A DNA stretch of 64,000 nucleotides from Bradyrhizobium sp. SZCCT0231 (lineage in GTDB: Bacteria; Pseudomonadota; Alphaproteobacteria; Rhizobiales; Xanthobacteraceae). Positions 1-8,079 of this stretch are shown here, one piece after another. Location: the NCBI RefSeq assembly GCF_018130245.1, contig NZ_JAFCKP010000003.1, forward strand, positions 372,001-436,000, read 5' to 3'. Position 1 is the first letter of the stretch, and the number at the start of each line of letters is the position of its first letter. The notes under the pieces are model-generated. The model had not been told where the DNA came from. It saw only the letters and a program-made list of their open reading frames with translations, and ran no database searches. The position numbers and the translations under genes are program-made.

Positions 1-12
1 GGGAGAATTGGG

Positions 13-31
13 CGAGCTGAACGTCAGCTCG
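13..31. other. Short perfect stem-loop upstream of the antiporter
   Basis: An 8-bp perfect stem (CGAGCTGA / TCAGCTCG) with a 3-nt ACG loop lies near the window edge. No T-run follows, so it is not a clear intrinsic terminator. It may belong to the 3' end of a gene outside the window. No supported gene was seen in bases 1-150. Confidence 0.35.
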
Positions 32-150
32 GACCATCCGGATCGGCGGCCGCCCAGTGTAATCAAGGCGGGTTGGGGGCTGCGGCGCCGTGTGCTATCG
101 ACCATGGACGACGCTGCCGCTATTGGCAGGCGCCGACACGTGACGGGCTC

Positions 151-1950
151 GTGACCACAACCATCAACATCAATGCCTATAGTGACGCGCTGGTGGTCCT
201 CGGCACTGCCGGTGTCGTGGTGCCAATTGTCCGCCATTGGGGCATCAATCCCGTGCTGGGCTTTCTCGGTGCCGGCGCCATTCTCGGCCCGCTCGGGCTC
301 GGCTCGCTCGTTCGGGATCTCCCGCTCCTGTACTGGTTCACGGTGACGGATGCGCAGAACGTCGAGGGTATCGCCAATCTTGGCATCGTATTCCTGCTAT
401 TCCTGATCGGGCTCGAGCTGTCCTTCAGGCGACTCGTCACGATGCGACGGCTGGTGTTCGGGCTTGGCGGCCTGCAGGTGGTGGCGACGTCCGCCTTGAT
501 ATCCGGCGTGGCGCTTCTCTCCGGGCAAAGCTCCGATACCGCCGTTATCATTGGCGCGAGCCTCGCGCTGTCCTCGACGGCTATCGTGCTCGAGCTTCTC
601 TCCGCCGAGAAGCGGCTTGCGACCACAGCCGGGCGCGCCAGCTTCTCGGTGCTGATGGCCCAGGACCTTGCCGTGGTCCCCATTCTCGTCTTCGTCTCGG
701 TGCTCGGCGCAGGCAGCGGTGGCTCGGTCGTGACGCACATCTCCACTGCGATCCTGAAGGCGGTCGTGGCGGTCGCCTTTCTCATTCTGATCGGACGGCT
801 GCTGATGCGTCCGCTCTTCCAGATGGTTGCGGGCGCCCATTCGACGGAGTTGTTCGTCGCCGCAACCTTGTTCGTCATCGTCGGCGCAGGGCTTGCCGCG
901 CACCAGGCCGGCCTGTCGATGGCGCTCGGGGCATTCGTTGCAGGACTGATGCTGGCGGAGACCGAGTATGGCAAGGCCATTGAGGCCACCGTCGAGCCGT
1001 TCAAGGGCCTGCTGCTCGGCATCTTCTTCTTCACCGTCGGCATGGCGATCGACTTTCGCGTGTTCGTGCGCGAGCCCGGTTGGCTACTGGCTGCCGTTAT
1101 CGGCATTCTCGCCGGCAAGGCGATCGTGCTCATCATCCTGGGGCGCCTCTTCAGGCTGTCATGGCCGGCGGCGATCGAGATCGGCTTCCTGCTGGGGCCC
1201 GTCGGCGAATTCGCCTTCGTCAGCATCGGAATGGCGGCGGCCGGCGGCCTGATCGAGCCTCGCGTGTCGAGCTTCGCCGTCGCCATCACCGCCGTGACGA
1301 TGGCATTGACGCCGCTTCTGGGCATGGTCGGACGACGATTGGCCGCGAAGCTGGATAGCGAGCGCACGCCCGATCCAGAACTCGCGGTTCGGCCGCCCGG
1401 CGACCGGGCGCAAGCCATCGTGGTCGGCTACGGCCGCGTCGGAAAGGTCGTCTGCTCGCTGCTGACGAGCCATGGCCTGAACTACATTGCGGTCGATCGC
1501 GAGCCGATCGCCGTGGCGCGGGACCGCCGCGACGGCCATAAGGTCTTCTTTGGCGACGCGACAGAGCCGGGCTTTCTCGAAGCTTGCGGCCTGATGCAGA
1601 CGACCGGTGTGATCATTACGGTTCAGTCGCGAACGGCGATCGATGCCGTCGTCGAGCGGATCCGTGCGGTGCGGCCGGATGTGTTGATCGTTTCGCGCGC
1701 GCGCGACGCTGATCATGCCCGTCACCTCTATGCGATCGGCGCAACCGATGTGGTGCCGGAGACCATCGAGGCAAGCCTGCAACTTTCCGAAGCTGCACTG
1801 GTCGGCCTCGGAGTCGCGGTCGGGCATGCGGTTGCCTCTGTGCACGCGAAGCGGGACGAATTCCGGCTGGCGCTGCAGCAAGCTGCCCGCATTGCAGGAC
1901 AAGAGAAAGCTCGTCCGCTCGATCTCACGGGGCGCCGGTCTCCGCGATAG
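151..1950 (+). CDS. CPA2-family cation:proton antiporter with RCK (TrkA-N) domain
   Basis: This is a 599-residue Kef/YbaL-type monovalent cation:proton antiporter of the inner membrane. The first ~390 residues are a chain of hydrophobic segments of the Na+/H+ exchanger fold, including the family stretch GLSMALGAFVAGLMLAETEY. The C-terminal third is a cytosolic TrkA-N nucleotide-binding domain beginning AIVVGYGRVGK (G-x-G-x-x-G), which usually gates transport by nucleotide or redox state. The GTG at 151 is chosen because homologues begin just before the first membrane helix (ALVVLGTAGVVVP). The in-frame ATG at 73 would add an unlikely Arg-rich leader. No KefF/KefG-like partner gene is adjacent. 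The ion carried cannot be told from sequence. Confidence 0.86.
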   Translation: MTTTININAYSDALVVLGTAGVVVPIVRHWGINPVLGFLGAGAILGPLGLGSLVRDLPLLYWFTVTDAQNVEGIANLGIVFLLFLIGLELSFRRLVTMRRLVFGLGGLQVVATSALISGVALLSGQSSDTAVIIGASLALSSTAIVLELLSAEKRLATTAGRASFSVLMAQDLAVVPILVFVSVLGAGSGGSVVTHISTAILKAVVAVAFLILIGRLLMRPLFQMVAGAHSTELFVAATLFVIVGAGLAAHQAGLSMALGAFVAGLMLAETEYGKAIEATVEPFKGLLLGIFFFTVGMAIDFRVFVREPGWLLAAVIGILAGKAIVLIILGRLFRLSWPAAIEIGFLLGPVGEFAFVSIGMAAAGGLIEPRVSSFAVAITAVTMALTPLLGMVGRRLAAKLDSERTPDPELAVRPPGDRAQAIVVGYGRVGKVVCSLLTSHGLNYIAVDREPIAVARDRRDGHKVFFGDATEPGFLEACGLMQTTGVIITVQSRTAIDAVVERIRAVRPDVLIVSRARDADHARHLYAIGATDVVPETIEASLQLSEAALVGLGVAVGHAVASVHAKRDEFRLALQQAARIAGQEKARPLDLTGRRSPR

Positions 1951-2012
1951 CCGCCTATTCGGGCTCTGTCGTGGTCTGGCAAAGCCCGCCCGCGCGAACT
2001 ACATCATGCGCC

Positions 2013-2834
2013 ATGGTAAATGCTTCGCTGCCAAACCTTCTGCTCCAGGATTTCATCGGTCGGCACGACCGTCTGTTTGTGCTGACCGGCGCCGGCTGCA
2101 GCACCAATTCAGGCATTCCCGACTATCGCGACAGCCAAGGCAACTGGAAGCGGACCCAGCCGGTCAACTTCCAGGCCTTCATGTCGGATGAGCATACGCG
2201 CCGGCGCTATTGGGCGCGCAGCCTGATCGGCTGGCGGCGGTTCGGCAAGGCGAAGCCGAACGATGCGCATCATGCGCTTGCGCGCCTCGAGGCGAGCGGC
2301 CGGTGCGGGATGCTGCTGACCCAGAACGTCGACCGGCTGCATCAGTCGGCAGGCCACCGGCAGGTCATCGACCTGCACGGCCGGCTCGATCTTGTCCGCT
2401 GCATGGGTTGCGGCCGCAAGATGCCGCGCGACGAGTTTCAGCACGATCTTGGCCGCGCGAATGCGGCATGGCTGACGCTCGATGCCGCCGATGCACCTGA
2501 CGGCGACGCCGATCTGGAGCATGAGGATTTTTCCTCCTTCAAGGTGCCGCCATGCGAAGCTTGCGGCGGAATCCTCAAGCCCGACGTCGTGTTCTTCGGC
2601 GAGAACGTCCCCCGCGACATCGTTGCCACCGCGCAGGATCATCTGGCAGAGGCCGACGCCATGCTGATCGTCGGCTCCTCGCTGATGGTCTATTCCGGCT
2701 TCCGCTTCGTCCAGGCCGCCGCGCGCCGCAATATCCCGATTGCGGCGGTCAATCTCGGCCGCACCCGCGCCGACGATCTCCTGACGCTCAAGGTCGAGGA
2801 GCGCTGCGAAGCGGCGCTTGCATTCCTGCTCTGA
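2013..2834 (+). CDS. NAD-dependent protein deacylase of the sirtuin family
   Basis: A 273-residue Sir2-family enzyme that removes acyl groups from lysines using NAD+. The Rossmann NAD motif GAGCSTNSGIPDYRD is near the N-terminus, followed by TQNVDRLH and the catalytic His in DLHGRL. A structural zinc site is formed by CMGC and CEAC. The order and the GAGCST form resemble the class II (SIRT4-like) branch. The ATG at 2013 is preferred over one at 1971, which gives a low-quality leader. The last 80 bp are duplicated at 5772-5851. It is separated from the antiporter by about 60 bp, so co-transcription is possible. Confidence 0.88.
   Translation: MVNASLPNLLLQDFIGRHDRLFVLTGAGCSTNSGIPDYRDSQGNWKRTQPVNFQAFMSDEHTRRRYWARSLIGWRRFGKAKPNDAHHALARLEASGRCGMLLTQNVDRLHQSAGHRQVIDLHGRLDLVRCMGCGRKMPRDEFQHDLGRANAAWLTLDAADAPDGDADLEHEDFSSFKVPPCEACGGILKPDVVFFGENVPRDIVATAQDHLAEADAMLIVGSSLMVYSGFRFVQAAARRNIPIAAVNLGRTRADDLLTLKVEERCEAALAFLL
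2755..2834 (+). repeat. Direct repeat copy 1 (sirtuin 3' end)
   Basis: These 80 bp, coding for the last 26 sirtuin residues and the stop, recur at 5772-5851 in the same orientation with three mismatches, 3017 bp downstream. Similarity stops at the TGA on the right. The pair brackets the TetR / NmrA-like / hydrolase block exactly. Confidence 0.93.
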
Positions 2835-2859
2835 ACGCCGCGGCTAAAGCGCGATGAGA

Positions 2860-3495
2860 TTAGTCGGGCGTCGGATAGAGCTTCAGGAATGCTGTGGACG
2901 CCCCGCTGGCGCGCCGCGCGATCTCGCTGGTGCTCGGGCGGTTGATCGCCTGCAGCAGCAGACCCGTCATCAGGTCTCCCCATAACAGTCCCAGGAAGGT
3001 CTCGGCCATGACGTCCGGCTCGCCGCCGACGAGATCCGTCGATCTGGCGTTCGCCATGATCGTCCGGAGCGAATCGCGGATGGGCTTGCGGGCGATGCTA
3101 TCCAGCGCATGGGCGACCTTTGGTGCGTGGACGGCTTCGGATATCGCCAGCCGGAACACGGCAACGACGACCGGGTCGGTCGTTTCCGTCAGAAGCTTCG
3201 TCCCGAACGCGGTGAGCACTTTCTCCAGCATCCCCCTGTCGCGGACCGCGGGCAGGTCCGCCGGCGCCTTGATCCGCTGGGCGCGCTCGGTGATGCACGC
3301 AACCAGCATCGCCTCCTTGTTGCCGAACAGGGAATAAAGCTCGCGCTTTGAGACCCGCGCACGCGTCGCGATCTCCAGGGTGCTGGTCTGCGCGTAGCCA
3401 CCTTCCATGAACGCTGAAAGCGCCGCGCTCAGGATCCGCTTCCGGACCTCCAATCCCTCAGCGTCCGCCTCGGGCGGCTCGATCTTCGGACTCAT
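2860..3495 (-). CDS. TetR/AcrR-family transcriptional repressor
   Basis: A 211-residue regulator with an N-terminal TetR helix-turn-helix (RKRILSAALSAFMEGGY ... RARVSKRELYSLFGNKEAML) and a ligand-binding C-terminal region of the TetR_C AefR-like type. The start at 3495 (MSPKIEPPEADAEG) fits the usual short tail before the HTH; an upstream ATG at 3648 would run across the operators and into the divergent gene. It is divergent from the NmrA-like gene at 3608. The shared 112-bp gap carries two identical-pattern inverted repeats, so autorepression and control of the 3608-5658 operon are inferred. The ligand is unknown. Confidence 0.87.
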   Translation of the reverse strand: MSPKIEPPEADAEGLEVRKRILSAALSAFMEGGYAQTSTLEIATRARVSKRELYSLFGNKEAMLVACITERAQRIKAPADLPAVRDRGMLEKVLTAFGTKLLTETTDPVVVAVFRLAISEAVHAPKVAHALDSIARKPIRDSLRTIMANARSTDLVGGEPDVMAETFLGLLWGDLMTGLLLQAINRPSTSEIARRASGASTAFLKLYPTPD

Positions 3496-3526
3496 CGACG
3501 CAAACTTTCCCTGATTCCCCTTGACT

Positions 3527-3576
3527 TGGTACCCTACGGTACCATATCGGGCCTTGTGTGGTACTGCATCGTACCA
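3527..3576. promoter_or_regulatory. Twin TetR operators TGGTAC-N6-GTACCA
   Basis: Two 18-bp inverted repeats share one pattern: 3527-3544 is TGGTACCCTACGGTACCA and 3559-3576 is TGGTACTGCATCGTACCA. Their starts are 32 bp apart, about three helical turns, placing them on one DNA face between the divergent TetR and NmrA-like genes. The repeats are seen directly; assignment to the adjacent TetR protein is inferred from position. Confidence 0.78.
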
Positions 3577-3607
3577 GAACGAAGTGAGACGGGAAAGGAT
3601 CGAGACG

Positions 3608-4537
3608 ATGACGGAAATAATCCTCGTGACCTCCGCGGCAGGGGGCACCCAAGGCCAGACGGGCCGGCACGTGTCCGAAATGCTGCTCCGGCGCGGTCAT
3701 CACGTTCGTGCATTCGTGCGCCAGATCGACAGCCGCTCCGACCGGCTCAAGTCACTCGGCGCCGAGATATTCGCCGGCGATTTCCTCGACGTCCGCTCAG
3801 TCGAGCAGGCAGCGAAAGGCGTCTCGTCGATCTATTTCGCCTATCCGGTCCAAGACGGACTGGCCGAGGCAACCGCGGCGATGGCGTTCGCGGCGCGCCG
3901 GCATGGCGTCTCCCGGCTCGTCAATCTCGTGATGTACCAGTCGTCGATCGACGCACCGACACCGCGCATGCGGCAGAACTATTTGTCCGAGCAGGTCTTC
4001 GAATGGGCCGGCGTCGGGCCGTTGCATCTGCGGGCCACCGTCTTCTACGAGAACGTGGCGCGACTTGTCGGGGCCAACCTGCCGGAGCGCGGCGCCATCC
4101 GTCTGCCGCTCGGCGATGAAAGCACCCTTCTGCCGTTGATCTCGGCTGAGGACGTGGCCCGGGTCGCCGTCGGTCTGCTCGCAGGTCCCAAGCAAGCTGC
4201 GGGATCCGCGTATCCCATCATCGGGAGCGTCAATTCCGTGGGCGACATCGTCAGAGCGTTCGCGCACGTCTTCGACAGGGACGTCCACTACGAAGAGATC
4301 AGCGACGAGGCATGGCGCGGCGAGGTTCTGTCGCGCGGCTGGAACGCGCACGCGGTCGAGCATCTGTCCTCGCTCTGGAAGTCGCTACGGGCTGCCCGGC
4401 TCTCGGCCGAGACCGCGCGCTTCGCCGTCAACGACATCATCGAGAAGATCGGCGGTGCGGTGCCGAAGACGTTCGAGCAATTCGTTCGCGAGCGGCAGTC
4501 CGAATTGCTGGCGCCCGCCGCCAAGGCAACGCCCTAG
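3608..4537 (+). CDS. NmrA-like / atypical SDR NAD(P)-binding protein
   Basis: A 309-residue NAD(P)-binding protein of the NmrA/atypical short-chain dehydrogenase group. The N-terminal Rossmann beta-strand is followed by a Gly-rich loop (TSAAGGTQGQTG), then RAFVRQ, the usual site for the NADP ribose phosphate. FAGDFLDVRSVEQAAKGV is typical of the fold. The Tyr-xxx-Lys pair of classical SDRs is not evident, as in many NmrA-like redox sensors or quinone reductases. The ATG at 3608 has a GGAAAGGA-type ribosome site; the longer frame from 3521 overlaps both operators and is rejected. It is first in a two-gene operon with the hydrolase at 4552. The substrate is unknown. Confidence 0.82.
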   Translation: MTEIILVTSAAGGTQGQTGRHVSEMLLRRGHHVRAFVRQIDSRSDRLKSLGAEIFAGDFLDVRSVEQAAKGVSSIYFAYPVQDGLAEATAAMAFAARRHGVSRLVNLVMYQSSIDAPTPRMRQNYLSEQVFEWAGVGPLHLRATVFYENVARLVGANLPERGAIRLPLGDESTLLPLISAEDVARVAVGLLAGPKQAAGSAYPIIGSVNSVGDIVRAFAHVFDRDVHYEEISDEAWRGEVLSRGWNAHAVEHLSSLWKSLRAARLSAETARFAVNDIIEKIGGAVPKTFEQFVRERQSELLAPAAKATP

Positions 4538-4551
4538 CCGGAGGAATGCTC

Positions 4552-5658
4552 ATGGACAGACGCCGGTTCTTGGCCGCGGCCCTGGCCCCGCTCGCATTGC
4601 AAGCGGCGCCACACGCGGTGACGTCAAGCGCCTCTGCAGCGAGTTCGGAACGGGATGACAAGATGACGAGGACAACGCAACGAATTATCGAAGCCAACGG
4701 GATCCGCATCAACATTGCCGAGCAGGGCGAAGGGCCGCTGGTGCTGCTGGTCCACGGTTTTCCCGAGACGTGGTACTCCTGGCGGCATCAGATCGACGAT
4801 CTTGCTGCGGCCGGCTTCCGCGCGGTCGCTCCCGACATGCGCGGCTACGGCAAGAGCGAGGCGCCGCAGGCGATCGACCAATACACGATCCTGCACCTCG
4901 TCGGTGACATGGTCGGCATTCTCGATGCGTTGGGCGTGCCGACCGCCGTCATCGTCGGGCATGATTGGGGCGCCAGCGTCGCCTGGCAGGCGGCGCTCAC
5001 GCGGCCTGATCGCTTCAGGGCCATCGCCGCTCTCAGCGTTCCGTTCCGGCCGCGCACCAAGGCGCCGCCGACCACCCTGATGCCACGCACCGAGACTGCG
5101 CAGTTCTACCAGCTCTATTTCCAGGAGCCGGGACCCGCGGAAGCCGAACTCGGACGCGATCCGCGTGCAGCCCTTCGCAACATGCTGTTCGGCGCATCGG
5201 GCGACGGCGTGGCCGCGGCCCGTGCGGCCGGCGGGCCGACACCGAACCTTGCGATGGTCCCGAAGGGCGGCGGCTTCCTGCAAGGACCCGGCGCGCCGGC
5301 AACCCTGCCGTCCTGGATCAGCGAGCGCGACATCGACCATTACGGCGAGGAGTTCAGGCGCACCGGGTTTCGCGGCGCGCTGAACTATTATCGTAATCTC
5401 GATCGCAACTGGGAAATCACGGGCGCATTGGCCGGCCTGCAGGTGTCGATACCGGCACTGTACGTCGCTGGCGATCGTGACTTCCTGCTTTCGTCCCCCG
5501 GAACGGACCAGTTGCTGGCCAACCAGAAGAATTTCGTTCCAGGCTTGCGCAAGATTCAGATGTTGCCCGGCTGCGGCCACTGGACCCAGCAGGAGCGGCC
5601 TGGCGAGGTGAGCGCCGCGCTCATCGATTTCATCCGCGCGTTGCCAAACCGGTCATGA
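4552..5658 (+). CDS. Tat-exported alpha/beta hydrolase, epoxide-hydrolase-like
   Basis: A 368-residue alpha/beta-hydrolase with an N-terminal twin-arginine signal (MDRRRFLAAALAPLAL). HGFPETWYSWR gives the oxyanion-hole segment. GHDWG at residues 136-140 presents Asp138 as nucleophile, the form used by epoxide hydrolases and haloalkane dehalogenases rather than the Ser of esterases. GCGHW places His343 as the base. The ATG at 4552 is chosen because GGAGGA ends 6 nt before it; the ATG at 4546 sits directly on that site. It follows the NmrA-like gene by 14 bp and probably shares the TetR control. An epoxide or other reactive xenobiotic is a plausible substrate, but not provable. Confidence 0.86.
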   Translation: MDRRRFLAAALAPLALQAAPHAVTSSASAASSERDDKMTRTTQRIIEANGIRINIAEQGEGPLVLLVHGFPETWYSWRHQIDDLAAAGFRAVAPDMRGYGKSEAPQAIDQYTILHLVGDMVGILDALGVPTAVIVGHDWGASVAWQAALTRPDRFRAIAALSVPFRPRTKAPPTTLMPRTETAQFYQLYFQEPGPAEAELGRDPRAALRNMLFGASGDGVAAARAAGGPTPNLAMVPKGGGFLQGPGAPATLPSWISERDIDHYGEEFRRTGFRGALNYYRNLDRNWEITGALAGLQVSIPALYVAGDRDFLLSSPGTDQLLANQKNFVPGLRKIQMLPGCGHWTQQERPGEVSAALIDFIRALPNRS

Positions 5659-5771
5659 CGACGGCTGCGTCCTGGAATTGCGGCAGTCGTGAATGGCTGC
5701 CGTTTCGATAGTCATGCTGATCGGAATTATTCTATGTCGCACTGACAGCGGTGCAGTGGCGGATTGAAGTT

Positions 5772-5851
5772 TCGGACGCACCCGCGCCAACGATCTCCTG
5801 ACGCTGAAGGTCGAGGAGCGCTGCGAAGCGGCGCTTGCATTCCTGCTCTGA
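5772..5851 (+). pseudogene. Sirtuin 3'-end remnant (direct repeat copy 2)
   Basis: These bases match the last 80 bp of the sirtuin gene at 77 positions and keep the frame ...DLLTLKVEERCEAALAFLL-stop. No sirtuin sequence precedes it. It lies in the 334-bp gap between the hydrolase and hyuA. It is most simply read as the scar of an insertion or recombination that placed the TetR block downstream of the sirtuin gene. The rest of the gap (5659-5771 and 5852-5992) shows no convincing gene. Confidence 0.88.
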
Positions 5852-5992
5852 TCGCGCAGGCGGCGAACACGCCTTGCCTATTGCATAGGTGCCGCGCAGA
5901 ATAGCCGGGCACAGCGTTGCCGGCATGCCTCATGGCATGGAAATTGCTGCGCTTTCGACCCCAGTCTTGACGATCAGCACGGAGAATTTGGA

Positions 5993-8077
5993 ATGCTTGA
6001 GGGAGCCGAGGTGCGGCTTGCCGTGGATATCGGTGGCACGTTCACCGACATCGTGCTGGACGTAGGTTTGGATCGCAAGACGCGCAAGGTGCTGACCACG
6101 CCGCAGCGCCCGGAGCAGGCGGTGCTGGACGGCATGCGGCTCATTCTTGCCGATGCACGTGCGCATATCAGCGACATCGACGTCTTCATTCACGGCACGA
6201 CGCTCGCGACCAACGCCATCATCGAGCGCCGCGGCGCCAAGACGGCGCTGATCGCAACCGAGGGCTTCCGCGACGTGCTCGATATCGGCACCGAAAGCCG
6301 CTACGACCAATATGATCTCAGCATCGACAAGCCGAAGCCGCTGACGCCGCGTTCCCTACGCTTCACCGTGCCCGAGCGCATCGACGCCCACGGAGCCGTT
6401 CGCCTCCCGCTGGACGAAGCCTCGGTGCGCGCACTCGCGCCGAAATTGTGCGAGCTCGGCGTCGAGAGCGTCGCGATCGCTTTCCTGCACTCCTACGCCA
6501 ATCCCGAGCACGAGCGCCGCGCGGCCGCGATCCTGGCCGAGGAGATGCCCGGCATTTCCGTGACGGTGTCATCGGCGGTGTGTCCGGAAATCCGCGAATA
6601 TGAACGCACCTCCACCGCGGTCGCGAACGCCTATGTGCAACCGCTGATCGACGGTTATCTCGCCCGCATGGCCGATGCCCTGCAGGTCGAGCAGTTCCGC
6701 GGTGCGATTTATCTCGTCACGTCAGGCGGCGGCGTCACCTCGATCGAGACGGCGCGGCGCTTTCCGGTGCGCCTCGTCGAATCCGGTCCGGCCGGCGGCG
6801 CCATCTTCGCGGCGCAGATCGCGGCGCGTCTCGGCGAGAGCAAGGTGCTCTCCTTCGACATGGGCGGCACCACGGCAAAGATCTGCCTGATCGAGAAGTA
6901 CCAGCCCGAGACCTCACGCGTGTTCGAGGTCGACCGCGCCGCGCGCTTCCTCAAAGGCTCCGGCCTGCCGGTGCGTATTCCCGTGATCGAGATGGTCGAG
7001 ATCGGCGCGGGCGGCGGCTCGATCGCCCATGTCGACGCGATGAAGCGTGTCACCGTCGGCCCGGAGAGCGCCTCGTCGGAGCCGGGGCCTGCCTGCTACG
7101 GCCGCGGCGGCCAGCGCCCGGCCGTGACCGATGCGGACGTTGCGCTCGGCATGATCGATCCCGATGCCTTCGCGGCCGGCACGATCAAGCTCGATCCGGA
7201 GCTTTCGAAGCAGGCGCTGCTGCGCGATGTCGGTGCGCCGCTGGGCCTGTCGGCGGAGACAGCGGCCTATGCCGTGCACGAGGTCGTCTGCGAGAACATG
7301 GCGAGCGCGGCGCGCGTGCATGCGGTCGAGCGCGGTGCCGTGGTCGGCCAGCACACGCTGATCGCCTTCGGCGGTGCCGCCCCGCTGCATGCGGCGCGGG
7401 TCGCCGAGAAGATCGGTGTCTCCCGGGTGATCGTGCCCTCCAATGCCGGCGTCGGCTCGGCGGTCGGCTTCCTGGCGGCTCCCATCGCGTATGAATTGGT
7501 GCGCAGCCGCCACGTCCGGCTCGACGATTTCGATACCGAGGCGGTCTCTGACTTGCTTCAGGAGATGGCGACCGAAGCGCGCGCGCTGGTCGAGCCTGGC
7601 GCCGCCGGCGCGCCGGTGCGCGAGCGCCGCGCGGCCTTCATGCGCTATGTCGGCCAGGGCCACGAGATCACCGTCGAGCTGCCGAACCGACCGCTGACGA
7701 CGGCTGACCTCGCCGGCCTGCGCCAGAACTTCGAGGCGGATTATTCCGCGATGTTCGAGCGTCCGATCCCGGGCGCCGCGATCGAGGTCTTGAGCTGGTC
7801 GGTGCTTGCCACCACCGAGGCGCGCAATCCGCCTGCCGTCGCTTCCGTCGCGCGCAAGCCCGCGGCCAAGGCGTCCGGCAGCCGAAAATTCTTCGACGGC
7901 CGGGCAGGTGAGCTGATCGAGATCCCGCTCTATCGCCGCGAGGACATGGCGCCGGGCGCGACCATTGCCGGTCCCGCCGTAATTGCGGAAGACGAGACCT
8001 CCACCTTCGTCTCCACCAGTTTCGACGCCCATATCGACGGTGCCGGCAGCATCGTCATGGAACGAAAGGCGGCCTGA
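5993..8077 (+). CDS. hyuA: Hydantoinase/oxoprolinase subunit A (HyuA-like)
   Basis: A 694-residue ATP-binding subunit of the N-methylhydantoinase / 5-oxoprolinase family, which opens hydantoin- or oxoproline-type rings with ATP. The N-terminal actin-like phosphate loop is AVDIGGTFTDIVLD. HGTTLATNAIIERRG, ESGPAGGAIF and SFDMGGTTAK mark the hydantoinase_A domain. GQGHEITVELP lies in the C-terminal part. GGAG at 5981 precedes the ATG by 8 nt. Only 2 bp separate it from hyuB, so the two are almost surely translated together as a heteromeric enzyme. The TRAP transporter downstream suggests it handles an imported organic acid or cyclic amide. Acetone carboxylase and caprolactamase subunits are related, so the substrate is open. 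Confidence 0.9.
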   Translation: MLEGAEVRLAVDIGGTFTDIVLDVGLDRKTRKVLTTPQRPEQAVLDGMRLILADARAHISDIDVFIHGTTLATNAIIERRGAKTALIATEGFRDVLDIGTESRYDQYDLSIDKPKPLTPRSLRFTVPERIDAHGAVRLPLDEASVRALAPKLCELGVESVAIAFLHSYANPEHERRAAAILAEEMPGISVTVSSAVCPEIREYERTSTAVANAYVQPLIDGYLARMADALQVEQFRGAIYLVTSGGGVTSIETARRFPVRLVESGPAGGAIFAAQIAARLGESKVLSFDMGGTTAKICLIEKYQPETSRVFEVDRAARFLKGSGLPVRIPVIEMVEIGAGGGSIAHVDAMKRVTVGPESASSEPGPACYGRGGQRPAVTDADVALGMIDPDAFAAGTIKLDPELSKQALLRDVGAPLGLSAETAAYAVHEVVCENMASAARVHAVERGAVVGQHTLIAFGGAAPLHAARVAEKIGVSRVIVPSNAGVGSAVGFLAAPIAYELVRSRHVRLDDFDTEAVSDLLQEMATEARALVEPGAAGAPVRERRAAFMRYVGQGHEITVELPNRPLTTADLAGLRQNFEADYSAMFERPIPGAAIEVLSWSVLATTEARNPPAVASVARKPAAKASGSRKFFDGRAGELIEIPLYRREDMAPGATIAGPAVIAEDETSTFVSTSFDAHIDGAGSIVMERKAA

Positions 8078-8079
8078 TC

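Noticed and set aside
177-1418. A 413-residue frame opposite the antiporter
   Set aside because: Ser/Pro/Arg/Thr-rich antisense composition; the plus strand encodes a clear transporter.
5659-5992. A separate small gene in the gap before hyuA
   Set aside because: The only coding-like stretch is the copied sirtuin tail; the minus-strand frames at 5727-5933 have no start signal.
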